A stretch of 64,000 nt of DNA, taken from the NCBI GenBank assembly GCA_902533445.1, contig CACALX010000002.1, positions 62,001-126,000 on the forward strand, given 5' to 3'. The number at the start of each line of letters is the position of its first letter. The first letter of the stretch is position 1. The DNA comes from an uncultured Pelagibacteraceae bacterium (GTDB lineage Bacteria; Pseudomonadota; Alphaproteobacteria; Pelagibacterales; Pelagibacteraceae). The translations under genes were made by a program, and so were the position numbers. Below the pieces are notes generated by a model. That model saw only the letters and a list, made by a program, of their open reading frames with translations. It was not told the origin of the DNA and searched no databases. Positions 24,919 to 34,013 of the stretch are shown piece by piece.

Positions 24919-25673
24919 TAGCCAAATCTCCCTGTTATATAATCTTGAGTTTGTTGTTGATTCGGGTTTTTAAATATCATATCAGTAGAACCAACCTCTA
25001 TCAATTTGCCTAAATGAAAAAATCCAGTTTGTTGTGAAACTCGAGCCGCTTGAGACATAGAGTGAGTTACAATAACAATTGTATGCTCTTTTTTTAGCTC
25101 ATCAATCAGTTCTTCTATTTGTGCGGTTGCAATAGGGTCTAAAGCAGAACATGGTTCATCCATTAAAATTACTTCAGGTTTAACTGAAATAGCTCTAGCA
25201 ATACAAAGTCTCTGTTGTTGACCTCCAGACAGACCTGTCCCAGGTTCATTTAATCTATCTTTAACTTCGTTCCAAAGAGCTGCCTTTTTTAAACTATCTT
25301 CTACGATTTGATCAAGCTCATCCTTGGATTGAGCCATACCATGGATTTCAGGTCCATAAGAAATATTTTCATATAAAGTTTTAGGAAATGGATTAGGTTT
25401 TTGAAAAACCATTCCAATTTTTTCTCTCAATCTAACAACATCAGTAGCTTTTTGATTGATATTGTAATCGTTTATTTTGATTTCTCCTTCAACTTTGCAG
25501 ATATCAATAACGTCGTTCATTCTATTTAAACATCTTAAAAAAGTAGATTTACCGCAACCAGATGGACCAATTAAAGCTGTCACTTGTTTTTCTTGAATAT
25601 CCATATTGATATCAAAGAGAGCTTGTTTTTCTCCATAAAAAACATTTACATTTTTTGCTTCTATTTTATTCAT
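24918..25673 (-). CDS. pstB: PstB, phosphate ABC transporter ATP-binding protein
   Basis: A 251-residue ATPase of the Pst importer with Walker A (GPSGCGKST), signature ([14 protein letters not shown]) and Walker B ([12 protein letters not shown]). The CSALDP ending of Walker B is typical of PstB. It lies 3 bases after pstA on the minus strand and runs into phoU. Confidence 0.96.
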   Translation of the reverse strand: MNKIEAKNVNVFYGEKQALFDINMDIQEKQVTALIGPSGCGKSTFLRCLNRMNDVIDICKVEGEIKINDYNINQKATDVVRLREKIGMVFQKPNPFPKTLYENISYGPEIHGMAQSKDELDQIVEDSLKKAALWNEVKDRLNEPGTGLSGGQQQRLCIARAISVKPEVILMDEPCSALDPIATAQIEELIDELKKEHTIVIVTHSMSQAARVSQQTGFFHLGKLIEVGSTDMIFKNPNQQQTQDYITGRFG

Positions 25674-25676
25674 ATT

Positions 25677-26948
25677 TTAGTTCCATTTCTTTTCAAATTT
25701 ATGTCGTACCATTTGTGCTACTAAGTTCATTAATACTAAAAATATCAACAAGACCATTATACAAGCTGATACTTTTTCAACAAAACCTCTTTCAGCACTT
25801 TCAGCCCAAATATAAATTTGAACTGGTAAAGAGGCAGCTGGATCCATGGGAGAGCCTGGAATAGTATTAACAAATGCAACCATTCCAATTAAAATCAAAG
25901 GTGCAGTTTCACCTAAAGCTTGAGCAAGACCAATTATTGTTCCAGATAATGTGCCTGGTAAAGATAATGGAACTGTATGGTGAAGAGTTGTTTGCATTCG
26001 GCTAGCGCCCATTGCAAGGGCGGCTTCTCTTATACTTGGTGGTACAGCTTTCAATGATGCTCTAGCCGCAATAATGATCGTCGGTAAGGTCATTAAGGAC
26101 AACGTTATTCCACCAACCAAAGGCGTGGATCTTGGTAAGCCAAATACCGCAAGTAATACGCCAAGACCAAGTAATCCAAATACTATTGATGGTACTGCTG
26201 CTAAATTATTAATATTAACTTCAATAAAATCTGTAAGCCTATTTTTAGGTGCAAATTCTTCTAAATAAATTGCAGCTAGTAATGCAACTGGGAATGATAC
26301 AGCTAAGCAAACTAATATACTAAACAATGAACCCATAAATGAACTTGCTATACCAGCCAATTCCGCTTCTCTTGAGTCTGCATTGGTAAAAAAGCTAAAA
26401 TTAAAATTACTTTCAACTTTACCTTCAGCACTTAATTTATCAAAAATTTTTAACTGATAATCAGTAACTCTTCTTCGTTCCTCCGGTAATTCTCTTGGAT
26501 AATTTCCCTTAAAGACCTGATCCAAATCATCAGATGCTGTCAACTTAACTTCAACTATTTTTCCAAAATCATCTGGATTTGAAAGAATGTGATATTTTAT
26601 TTCTTCTTCAAATATAAAAGCAAACATTCTTTTGATATCTGTAATTTGATCTTCATTAGCGTTTTGATCTAATGCAGCAAAACTTTCAATACCGACATCA
26701 AAGTACTCAGAGTCTTCAAGATCTTGAATTGAGGGTTTTTGATCTGCATCTAAATACATGAATTCAGGATCGTAATTTATAGGTATAGTTATCCAAGTTT
26801 TTTGAAATGCTGTATAGCCAGTAGAAAAAATTTTAAACAGAAATATAGCTAAAAACAATAAAGCCAAAACTATTGCTGATTTACCGTAAAATTGAAATCG
26901 CTTTTCTGATTTGTATCTTTTGTTTAGAAATTCTTCTCTATTAATCAT
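25677..26948 (-). CDS. pstA: PstA, phosphate ABC transporter permease
   Basis: Inner-membrane permease of about 423 residues. Most PstA proteins are about 280-300; this one has an N-terminal membrane segment (about residues 22-42) and roughly 150 extra hydrophilic residues before the transmembrane core, a form found in alphaproteobacteria. The core contains the EAALAMGASRMQTTLHHTVPLSLPG permease loop. I choose the ATG at 26948 (MINREEF) over a TTG at 26972; it overlaps pstC by 8 bases. Confidence 0.93.
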   Translation of the reverse strand: MINREEFLNKRYKSEKRFQFYGKSAIVLALLFLAIFLFKIFSTGYTAFQKTWITIPINYDPEFMYLDADQKPSIQDLEDSEYFDVGIESFAALDQNANEDQITDIKRMFAFIFEEEIKYHILSNPDDFGKIVEVKLTASDDLDQVFKGNYPRELPEERRRVTDYQLKIFDKLSAEGKVESNFNFSFFTNADSREAELAGIASSFMGSLFSILVCLAVSFPVALLAAIYLEEFAPKNRLTDFIEVNINNLAAVPSIVFGLLGLGVLLAVFGLPRSTPLVGGITLSLMTLPTIIIAARASLKAVPPSIREAALAMGASRMQTTLHHTVPLSLPGTLSGTIIGLAQALGETAPLILIGMVAFVNTIPGSPMDPAASLPVQIYIWAESAERGFVEKVSACIMVLLIFLVLMNLVAQMVRHKFEKKWN

Positions 26949-28326
26949 ATTTTTCTCTATATTTTTTAACAACTGATAAAGCTATTACGTTTAAAATTAA
27001 TGTAACAACGAATAATGTAAGTCCTAATGCAAAAGCCGCTTGTGTTTTAGGATCTTCAAATTGTTGATCTCCAATTAGTATAACAACAATTTGTGCAGTT
27101 ATAGTTGATGTGGATTCTAAAGGGTTTAAAGTTAAGTTTGCAGCCAAACCTGATGCCATAACAACAATCATGGTTTCACCTATCGCTCTTGATACTGCTA
27201 AAAGAATTGCACCAACTATACCCGGTAATGCTGCAGGAAAAATTACTCTTTTGATGGTTTCAGATTTTGTTGCACCCATTGCATAACTGCCATCTCTTAA
27301 ACTTTGAGGCACACTATTAATTACATCATCACTCAGACTTGACACAAATGGTATGATCATCACTCCCATTACAGCTCCAGCTGCAAGTGCACTTTCTGCA
27401 GATACATCTAATCCAACTGCATTACCAATATCTTTTAAAAATGGTCCAACTGTTAAAGCTGCAAAAAAACCATAAACTACCGTTGGTATCCCTGCTAATA
27501 TTTCAATAATTGGTTTTGCAAATTGTCTAAATTTATTTGAAGCATACTCAGCAAGATAAATTCCGCTTAACAATCCTATAGGTATTGCAACACACATGGC
27601 AATAAATGCTATAAAAAAAGTACCAGCAAAAACTGGTACCGCACCAAATGTATCACTATACATTGATGGATCTAAAGCTTCACTCGCGTCTCTAACAAAT
27701 GCTTTTGCTGGATACCAATGCATTCCAAATAAATAATCAAAAAATGGAATAATTTTAAAAAATTCAATTGTCTGAAATAAAAGTGAAAAAACAATTCCAA
27801 CAGTGGTTAAAATTGCACCTAATGATGCAAAGAAAAATAGCCATTGTAAAAAAATTTCTACAGGTTCTCTTGTTCGTGAATTTTTAGATAATTTATTATA
27901 AGCATATGCAATCGAAGAAATCACCAAACATAACACAATTACTGCTTTAGAGGCTGAGGCTGTGCTTCTTAAAGATGCATACTTGTCTGCTGCTACCTGT
28001 AATGCTGTAGTTATTTCACCACTAAATTGTCCTCTTGAAAGTGACTTAGCTTTTTCAAATATAAGATTTAATTCTCCTTCTAATAATCCTTGATCACTAA
28101 AAGATTGTAAAACTATATATTTTACTACGGTTGGTTCAAAAATAGACCACAAAGCAAAAATAATAAATGCAGGAGCTGCACACCATATTGCTAAATAATA
28201 ACCATAAAATCTCGGTAACGCTGTAAGTCTTGTATTTGTAGATCTTATAGCTAATGCTTTTTTACGACCAAAAAAATAACTCGATAATGCTAAGAGAACA
28301 ATTGTTAAAAAAATTATCGAGTTCAT
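26941..28326 (-). CDS. pstC: PstC, phosphate ABC transporter permease
   Basis: A 461-residue permease, longer than the classical 300-320 because of an N-terminal extension with additional membrane segments, paralleling the long PstA. The core permease loop DGSYAMGATKSETIKRVIFP is clear. It follows pstS after a terminator-like hairpin and overlaps pstA. It forms the membrane channel with PstA. Confidence 0.93.
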   Translation of the reverse strand: MNSIIFLTIVLLALSSYFFGRKKALAIRSTNTRLTALPRFYGYYLAIWCAAPAFIIFALWSIFEPTVVKYIVLQSFSDQGLLEGELNLIFEKAKSLSRGQFSGEITTALQVAADKYASLRSTASASKAVIVLCLVISSIAYAYNKLSKNSRTREPVEIFLQWLFFFASLGAILTTVGIVFSLLFQTIEFFKIIPFFDYLFGMHWYPAKAFVRDASEALDPSMYSDTFGAVPVFAGTFFIAFIAMCVAIPIGLLSGIYLAEYASNKFRQFAKPIIEILAGIPTVVYGFFAALTVGPFLKDIGNAVGLDVSAESALAAGAVMGVMIIPFVSSLSDDVINSVPQSLRDGSYAMGATKSETIKRVIFPAALPGIVGAILLAVSRAIGETMIVVMASGLAANLTLNPLESTSTITAQIVVILIGDQQFEDPKTQAAFALGLTLFVVTLILNVIALSVVKKYREKYD

Positions 28327-28345
28327 TTATGTAGATTTAATCTTG

Positions 28346-28380
28346 TATTAAAAAAAAGGCCCTAATAAAAGGGCCTTTTT
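28346..28380 (-). terminator. Intra-operon terminator/attenuator between pstS and pstC
   Basis: Inverted repeat AAAAAGGCCC (28353-28362) and GGGCCTTTTT (28371-28380) with an 8-base loop. On the minus strand the stem is followed by a run of U residues. It lies after the pstS stop and before the permease gene, the same arrangement as phnD/phnE and aapJ/aapQ, so partial termination would raise PstS over the membrane components. Confidence 0.85.
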
Positions 28381-28401
28381 AAATTTGTTAACAAATCAAA
28401 A

Positions 28402-29436
28402 TTACTCGCTCATTGCTACAAGATCTATAGCGTTATCTCTTGTAGTTCTGTACATTGCTTTATCCAATGGTACTAAACCAATGTCAGCTAAGTAACCTCT
28501 TTTTCCAATTGTTCCAGTTTTTGTAAATTCTTTTACAAATTCATGTAAACCTGGAATTACACCTACGTGAGCTTTTTTCACATAGAAGAATAAAGGTCTT
28601 GCTACTGCATAGCTATAATCTTGAATAGATTCTAATGAAGGTTGTCCACCATCAATACTAGCTGCTTGTAGTTTATCTTTTGCCGCTAAGTAGTAACTGA
28701 AACCAAAGAAACCAAACATATCTTTGTCTTCAACAAGTTTTTGAATGATTAAGCTATCATTTTCTCCAACTTCAATTGCTAAACCGTCTTCTCTGTATAG
28801 TTTTTGAGGTTTTTTATATTTTTTATTTCCAGCTTCAAAACCAGCTTTATAAAGAGCCTTTGCTTCTTTAGTCATACCTTTTTTCATTACTAAAGAGTTC
28901 CAAGCATCTCTTGTTCCAGAAGTTCCTGGAGGAATCATTACTTTAATTGGCTTATTTGGTAAGCTTGAATCGATCTCATTCCAGTTTTTGTAAATGTTAT
29001 CAACTAATTTACCATCAACAACTGTATGTTTAGCAAGTGCTAAATACAAATGTTCTTTTGTAAAGTTAACTGGCTCTGAATCTAAGCTGTAAGCTAATGT
29101 TATACCGTCGTTACCAATAATAATTTCTACAATATCAGTAATACCATTTTTTGCACAAAGAGCTTTTTCTTTATCTTTCATGGCTCTTGAAGCGTTAGTG
29201 ATATCTGGGTGAGCTTCACCTACACCTGCACAAAATAATTTAGCTCCACCACCTGTTCCAGTTGACTCGATGATAGGAGTTTTAAATCCTTTTTTACCGA
29301 ATCTTTCAGCAACTACTGTTGCATATGGGAACACAGTTGAAGAACCAACGATTGTGATTTGTTCTCTCGCTTGCGATGTTACAGTACTCAAAGTAAGTGC
29401 TAAAAACGAAGCAAGGATAATAGTTAGTTTTCTCAT
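28402..29436 (-). CDS. pstS: PstS, periplasmic phosphate-binding protein
   Basis: A 344-residue binding protein with a signal peptide ending about residue 23 (VTSQA). The phosphate-binding loops are visible: VGSSTVFPYA near residue 31, the SRAM..KE block and IPPGTSGTRDAWNSL. It delivers phosphate to PstCA. A good Shine-Dalgarno sequence (GAAAGGAAA) precedes the ATG, and a Pho-like array lies about 63-95 bases upstream. In SAR11 proteomes this is typically one of the most abundant proteins under phosphate limitation (known, not shown here). Confidence 0.96.
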   Translation of the reverse strand: MRKLTIILASFLALTLSTVTSQAREQITIVGSSTVFPYATVVAERFGKKGFKTPIIESTGTGGGAKLFCAGVGEAHPDITNASRAMKDKEKALCAKNGITDIVEIIIGNDGITLAYSLDSEPVNFTKEHLYLALAKHTVVDGKLVDNIYKNWNEIDSSLPNKPIKVMIPPGTSGTRDAWNSLVMKKGMTKEAKALYKAGFEAGNKKYKKPQKLYREDGLAIEVGENDSLIIQKLVEDKDMFGFFGFSYYLAAKDKLQAASIDGGQPSLESIQDYSYAVARPLFFYVKKAHVGVIPGLHEFVKEFTKTGTIGKRGYLADIGLVPLDKAMYRTTRDNAIDLVAMSE

Positions 29437-29498
29437 TGATATTTCCTTTCGTAATTAAATTTAATCAACGACTCGCTTATTAGATTTGAATGTGGATG

Positions 29499-29531
29499 TT
29501 AATATTACAGATTTGTTACGGTTTTGTTAAA
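29499..29531 (-). promoter_or_regulatory. Pho box upstream of pstS (three tandem 11-base units)
   Basis: On the minus strand TTTAACAAAAC, CGTAACAAATC and TGTAATATTAA adjoin, each with TAA in the same register at 11-base intervals. PhoB binds tandem 11-base direct repeats, and pstS is a core PhoB target, so this array serves as the local reference for the other candidates. A TCTAAT sequence about 20 bases downstream could be the -10. Confidence 0.7.
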
Positions 29532-29542
29532 AACCTAACTTT

Positions 29543-30160
29543 TTAATTGAAATTTTTAGTTACAACAATAGTGTCAAATTCGTCTGCCAAACTACCCTTA
29601 CAATTAATAGGACTAACACCTTCCCTAAAAGCAAGCTCATTTGATGGTCTTAAAGTAACTTCTAGTTGTATCATGGATACTAATTCTTTAATTTTTTGTT
29701 GTTCATATTTCCAAGAAGGCCAACTTGTTGGTGTTGAAAATGTTGAAACTACATAGGACGAAGCTCTTGAAAAATTATAATTGCTCTCGTTTTGATTTCT
29801 TAACAGATGATCTCTTACAGAAAAAAAAATATTTTTACATCTATACATATCTGAAAAATAGTTTGTTTTTGTTAATGTTTCGCTCATTGGTACAGACACG
29901 ATTAAATCAATTGTGTTTCTCCAAAATGATGAAACCACATCTGTATAAATATCTGAAATTTCGATTTCTTTATTAGGAAAATGCTTTTGAACTTGTGGTA
30001 TTGATGATTTCATATCCTCTTGTAATCTAAAAATACCAATATCATAAACAGTAAGTTGTTGATTTCTAAGCAAAGAAGTAATTGATTGTGCGTTTACAAA
30101 TGTTGTAAATAAGAACGGTAAAAATAAAAGAACAATTATATTTTTTAATCTAATCATCAT
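29543..30160 (-). CDS. Secreted protein of unknown function between pstS and phoR
   Basis: A 205-residue protein with a signal peptide (hydrophobic residues 8-24, cleavage near VNA). The mature part has two cysteines (MYRCKN and INCKGS), a long helical stretch (KYEQQKIKELVSMIQLEV) and no motif I recognise. It is likely periplasmic. Its position between the pst operon and phoR, all on one strand, suggests a link to phosphate sensing or uptake, but no direct evidence exists. It could be lineage-specific. Confidence 0.65.
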   Translation of the reverse strand: MMIRLKNIIVLLFLPFLFTTFVNAQSITSLLRNQQLTVYDIGIFRLQEDMKSSIPQVQKHFPNKEIEISDIYTDVVSSFWRNTIDLIVSVPMSETLTKTNYFSDMYRCKNIFFSVRDHLLRNQNESNYNFSRASSYVVSTFSTPTSWPSWKYEQQKIKELVSMIQLEVTLRPSNELAFREGVSPINCKGSLADEFDTIVVTKNFN

Positions 30161-30233
30161 ATTAATTTTATAAAAAAAAAGACTAATTACAAATTAAATT
30201 AACAACTTAAAAGTATTGAAATACTTATAAATT

Positions 30234-31391
30234 TTATAATTCACTTGGTAGATGTAAATGAACTTCAGTACCTTTTCCTATTTTACTTTTAATTTCAAAC
30301 TCACCTCTGTGCTGAGCAATTATATGTTTCATGATTGCAAGTCCCAAACCAGTCCCTCCTACTCTTTTACTTTTTTCAACATCAACTCTATAAAATCTTT
30401 CAGTAATTCTTACTATTTGATCTTCAGGTATCCCAATGCCTTGATCTATAATGGAAATTTTAACTCCTTTTTTTGAGAATTTTCCTACACTTTCTGAAGT
30501 AAATACCTCAATAGATTTATTTTTTTCAGAATATTTAATTGAATTATCTATTAAATTAGAAAAGACTGTTAGGATACGTTCCTCATTTCCTATTATTTTT
30601 CCAAATTTTTGAGAAATGTTTATTTTTAAATTAATTTTATTTTTATCTATATTGGTTACATGAATTGCTTTAACTTTGTTAAATACTTCCTCTAAAAAAA
30701 CAGTTTCGCTTGGTCTTATATGTTCTTCTAATTCAATTCTACTCAATATAAGTAGATCACTTATTAGACTTTCCATTCTTAAAGTTTGAGAATTCATAAT
30801 ATCTAAGAATTTTTTTTTGGCAGGTTCATCGTCTTTTGCAGGTCCTTGAATTGTTTCAACGGCACCTTTAATAGACATTAAAGGAGTTCTTAATTCGTGA
30901 CTAACGTTTGCTACAAAGTCGGTTCTAAATTGTTGAGCTTTAGAAATTTCTGTTAAGTCCTTTAAAAATAAAACTACCGACTCTTGATCTGGAAATAACA
31001 TGGTAGGCCCAGGAATGGCATAAATTCTATAATGCTGATAAGAAGGTAAACTAATTTCAAGGTCTATAAAATTTGTTTTATTATTTTTCTTAACATCATT
31101 GATAAGATTATCTAACTCGGGGTTCCTAATAATAGTGCCTAAATGTTTATTTTTAAGATTATTACCAAATCTTTTGTTGGCACTAGGATTGGCGTACTCA
31201 ATTATGTTTAATTTATTTAATGCTATAAATTGATCTTCAATTTCATCTAAAATAAATTTTTTATCTTTATCAGGATCATATTTAGAAATTTCTGTTTTTT
31301 TTTCCTCTAGGTTATTTTTATTTTGGTTCCATATTTTTAAAGACAATATCACTATAATCCCTAACAAAATTAACTCAAAAATACCTATCAT
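30234..31391 (-). CDS. phoR: PhoR, phosphate-regulon sensor histidine kinase
   Basis: Histidine kinase of about 385 residues. One N-terminal membrane helix (residues 3-20) is followed by a PAS-like segment, the HisKA motif FVANVSHELRTPLMSIKG and HATPase boxes (ERILTVFSNLIDNSIKYSE, IIDQGIGIPEDQI, GGTGLGLAIMKHI). There is no periplasmic sensor domain, as expected for PhoR, which reads the Pst/PhoU state. I use the ATG at 31391; a TTG at 31421 would run into the Pho-like array in front of olsB. Unlike in many genomes, it is not adjacent to phoB. Confidence 0.93.
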   Translation of the reverse strand: MIGIFELILLGIIVILSLKIWNQNKNNLEEKKTEISKYDPDKDKKFILDEIEDQFIALNKLNIIEYANPSANKRFGNNLKNKHLGTIIRNPELDNLINDVKKNNKTNFIDLEISLPSYQHYRIYAIPGPTMLFPDQESVVLFLKDLTEISKAQQFRTDFVANVSHELRTPLMSIKGAVETIQGPAKDDEPAKKKFLDIMNSQTLRMESLISDLLILSRIELEEHIRPSETVFLEEVFNKVKAIHVTNIDKNKINLKINISQKFGKIIGNEERILTVFSNLIDNSIKYSEKNKSIEVFTSESVGKFSKKGVKISIIDQGIGIPEDQIVRITERFYRVDVEKSKRVGGTGLGLAIMKHIIAQHRGEFEIKSKIGKGTEVHLHLPSEL

Positions 31392-31404
31392 TTTAATAAA
31401 TATG

Positions 31405-31426
31405 CAACAATTTTTTAACAATTTTT
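31405..31426 (+). promoter_or_regulatory. Candidate Pho box upstream of olsB (divergent from phoR)
   Basis: Plus-strand units CAACAATTTTT and TAACAATTTTT are nearly identical and follow each other at 11 bases. A CATAAT about 12 bases downstream fits a -10 element. The expected transcript start would fall at or next to the olsB GTG. The array also lies just upstream of the phoR ATG. Confidence 0.5.
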
Positions 31427-31452
31427 AAATATGAATCTCATAATTCAAGAAT

Positions 31453-32277
31453 GTGAGTTTAACAACATCTCTTTTAAAATCAAATTATACAAAAAGATTT
31501 TATATAAACACTGGAAACTTTTTTAAACCACAATTTAAAACAAAATTAGCTGATAGTAAAAACGAAATTAAAGCTGCACAAAAATTAAGATATGAAGTTT
31601 TTTTTGAAGATAGAAAGAAAAAAAAAATAATAAGTATATCTAGTTTTAAAAGAGATACAGACATATACGATAAATACTGTGATCATTTAATTGTTACTTA
31701 TAAAAAAAATAAATTTAGTAAAACTAAAATAATTGGAACTTACAGATTACTAAAAGAAGAAAATAGTAAAAATGTAGGTTTTTGCACAAGTGAAGAATAT
31801 AATTTAAAAAATTTATTAAATTCAAATAGATATAATAATTTACTGGAAGTAAGTAGATCTTGTATTCATAAAAATCATAGAAACAAAAATGTACTACAAT
31901 CGATGTGGAGAGAAATTCACAATTACGTAATAACTAACAAAATTGAAGGACTATTTGGAACTGCAAGTTTTTTACATACAAATTTTAAAAAAATTGAAAA
32001 CGAATTGATTTATTTGCAACAAAATTTTTTAATGGAAAAACACATAGAAGTTACAGCAAATCCATCAATGTTAATAGACTTAGATTATAAAAGATCTATA
32101 AAACCTTCATTAAAACTAATTAAAAATTTACCTACGTTAATTAAAGGATATTTAAAATTGAACGCTAAAGTTGGAAATGGTGCAATAATTGATCCAAAAT
32201 TTAAAACGATCGATATTTTTGTTTTTGTTGAATTTGATAAAATTGAGCCTAAATATTTAGAAAAATTTTCTTACTAA
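31453..32277 (+). CDS. olsB: OlsB-like L-ornithine N-acyltransferase
   Basis: A 274-residue acyltransferase of the GNAT/hemolysin-like OlsB family, which attaches a 3-hydroxyacyl chain to ornithine in the first step of phosphorus-free ornithine lipid synthesis. The characteristic N-terminal block AAQKLRYEVFFED and EVSRSCIHKNHRN are present. The reading frame starts with GTG at 31453, and no in-frame ATG lies near. The olsA-like gene follows after 7 bases. Ornithine lipids replace phospholipids in SAR11 under phosphate stress (reported for strain HTCC7211). Confidence 0.85.
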   Translation: MSLTTSLLKSNYTKRFYINTGNFFKPQFKTKLADSKNEIKAAQKLRYEVFFEDRKKKKIISISSFKRDTDIYDKYCDHLIVTYKKNKFSKTKIIGTYRLLKEENSKNVGFCTSEEYNLKNLLNSNRYNNLLEVSRSCIHKNHRNKNVLQSMWREIHNYVITNKIEGLFGTASFLHTNFKKIENELIYLQQNFLMEKHIEVTANPSMLIDLDYKRSIKPSLKLIKNLPTLIKGYLKLNAKVGNGAIIDPKFKTIDIFVFVEFDKIEPKYLEKFSY

Positions 32278-32284
32278 ACTGTTA

Positions 32285-33016
32285 ATGCAAATAATAAATA
32301 AAATTACAAAATACAATTATATCCAAGATCTTTATAATAAAAATTATCAATATTTAAATGATAAAAATTTTTGGGATGAAGCATTAAAAATTCTTAATAT
32401 TAAATATCATGTAAATAATATTGAAAATATTCCTCTGTATGGTCCAACAATATTTGTAGCCAACCATCCTTTTGGAATTTTAGATGGATTAATTTTATCA
32501 TCTATAGTCTCAAATATTAGGGATGATTACAAAATTTTAATTAATAATGAATTAAGTAAAATTGATCATATTAAAGAATATTTATTCCCAATTAAATTTG
32601 GTAACAAAAAAGAGGATGTTATTTTTAATATAAGCAGTAAAAATAAATCCATTAATCACTTAAAAAATGGTGGTTGTCTAATTACATTCCCATCTGGAGA
32701 GGTTGCAACATCAAAATTTATTTTTGATCAACCTAATGAAAGAAAGTGGAAACCATTAATAGGATCTATAATTAAAAAAAGTGAACCAAAAATTATACCT
32801 GTTAAATTCTTTGGACAGAATAGTAAATTATTTCAATTTGTTGGTTTTTTTAATAATAACTTAAGAAGAGCATTATTTATAAGAGAATTATTAAACAAAA
32901 AAAATGAAACTTTTGAAGTTCAAATTGAAAAATCAATTGAAAATTTAAATATCAAAAATCTATCCAACCATGACATTTCAGATAACTTAAAATCAATTGT
33001 AGATAAAATTAATTAG
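32285..33016 (+). CDS. olsA: OlsA-like lyso-ornithine lipid acyltransferase (PlsC family)
   Basis: A 243-residue PlsC-family acyltransferase with the catalytic H-x4-D motif NHPFGILDG and the later block TFPSGEVATS. It would add the second acyl chain to lyso-ornithine lipid. Adjacency to olsB supports this over a general lysophosphatidate acyltransferase role. It overlaps the 3' end of the glycosyltransferase gene by 8 bases on the opposite strand. Confidence 0.82.
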   Translation: MQIINKITKYNYIQDLYNKNYQYLNDKNFWDEALKILNIKYHVNNIENIPLYGPTIFVANHPFGILDGLILSSIVSNIRDDYKILINNELSKIDHIKEYLFPIKFGNKKEDVIFNISSKNKSINHLKNGGCLITFPSGEVATSKFIFDQPNERKWKPLIGSIIKKSEPKIIPVKFFGQNSKLFQFVGFFNNNLRRALFIRELLNKKNETFEVQIEKSIENLNIKNLSNHDISDNLKSIVDKIN

Positions 33017-34013
33017 GTGAAATATTATCAAAAAATATTCTTGCTGTTTCTTCCCAACTATACTTTTTTGAAAATTCTAAACAATCTTGCCTGCTAACCT
33101 TTAATGCCTTTAAAGCAGAAGCTTTCAAATCTTCGTCAAGAGTATCTATTTTAGTTCCTCCCAAAATATCCTTAGGTCCAGGTACAGGGTAAGCTGCAAC
33201 GGGTGTCCCGCAAGCTAAAGACTCCAGAACTACAATACCAAATGTATCTGTTTTACTAGGGAAAACAAAAACGTCTGAAGAAGCAAAATGAGATGCTAGC
33301 TCGCCATTAGTCCTCTCACCTAGAAATATATCGTTAGTAAATTTTTTCTTCAAGTTATCTAGATCTGGGCCTTTGCCTATAATAAGTTTTGTACCTTCTA
33401 AATCTAGATCAAGAAAAGCTTTTATGTTTTTTTCAACAGCTACACGACCCACATAAATCCAAATAGGTCTTTTGTAAGGAAGGTCTCTTTTTGAGGGATT
33501 TTTGAATGCTCCATGATTACCTCCTCTTGTCCATGTAACCATTTTATTATTGTCAATACCAAGATCAATTAATTCCTGTCTCATTGACTCTGTTGTAACC
33601 AAAATCCTTTCAGCCTTATTATGAAAATTACACAAAAATTTTTCCGACCATTTAGCTGGAATGATTGGCATATAAAGTTTCATATACTTGTCAAATCTTG
33701 TATGAAAACTTGTTGTAAATTTAAGTTTATTTTTAATACAATATCTTCTTGCCATGAAACCAAGTGGACCTTCTGTTGCAATATGGATTGCATCTGGATT
33801 GATAGATTTAATTAAATTACCTACTCTTGGCCAAACATTTAAAGACAGTCTTATTTCATTATACTTAGGCATTGGAACAGTTAGAAACTGTTGAGGTGTA
33901 ATGTATTCTATTTGATGTCCCTCAGATTTTAATATTTCACCTGTTTCGTGAAGAGTTCTTACAACTCCATTAACTTGTGGATAATAGGCGTCTGTAACTA
34001 TAAGTATTTTCAT
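33009..34013 (-). CDS. agt: Agt-like GT4 glycosyltransferase (glycolipid synthesis)
   Basis: A 334-residue GT-B fold glycosyltransferase of family GT4. Visible features are the N-terminal TDAYYPQVNGVVRTL block and the donor-binding E-x7-E region (TDTFGIVVLESLACGTPV). It lies immediately downstream of plcP with abutting stop and start. In marine bacteria Agt with PlcP converts the diacylglycerol made from phospholipids into mono- or diglycosyl lipids during phosphate starvation. The sugar donor cannot be read from sequence. Confidence 0.85.
   Translation of the reverse strand: MKILIVTDAYYPQVNGVVRTLHETGEILKSEGHQIEYITPQQFLTVPMPKYNEIRLSLNVWPRVGNLIKSINPDAIHIATEGPLGFMARRYCIKNKLKFTTSFHTRFDKYMKLYMPIIPAKWSEKFLCNFHNKAERILVTTESMRQELIDLGIDNNKMVTWTRGGNHGAFKNPSKRDLPYKRPIWIYVGRVAVEKNIKAFLDLDLEGTKLIIGKGPDLDNLKKKFTNDIFLGERTNGELASHFASSDVFVFPSKTDTFGIVVLESLACGTPVAAYPVPGPKDILGGTKIDTLDEDLKASALKALKVSRQDCLEFSKKYSWEETARIFFDNISPN

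Noticed and set aside
31392-31421. TTG start extending PhoR by ten residues
   Set aside because: It would overlap the tandem repeats before olsB, and the ATG at 31391 directly precedes the membrane helix.
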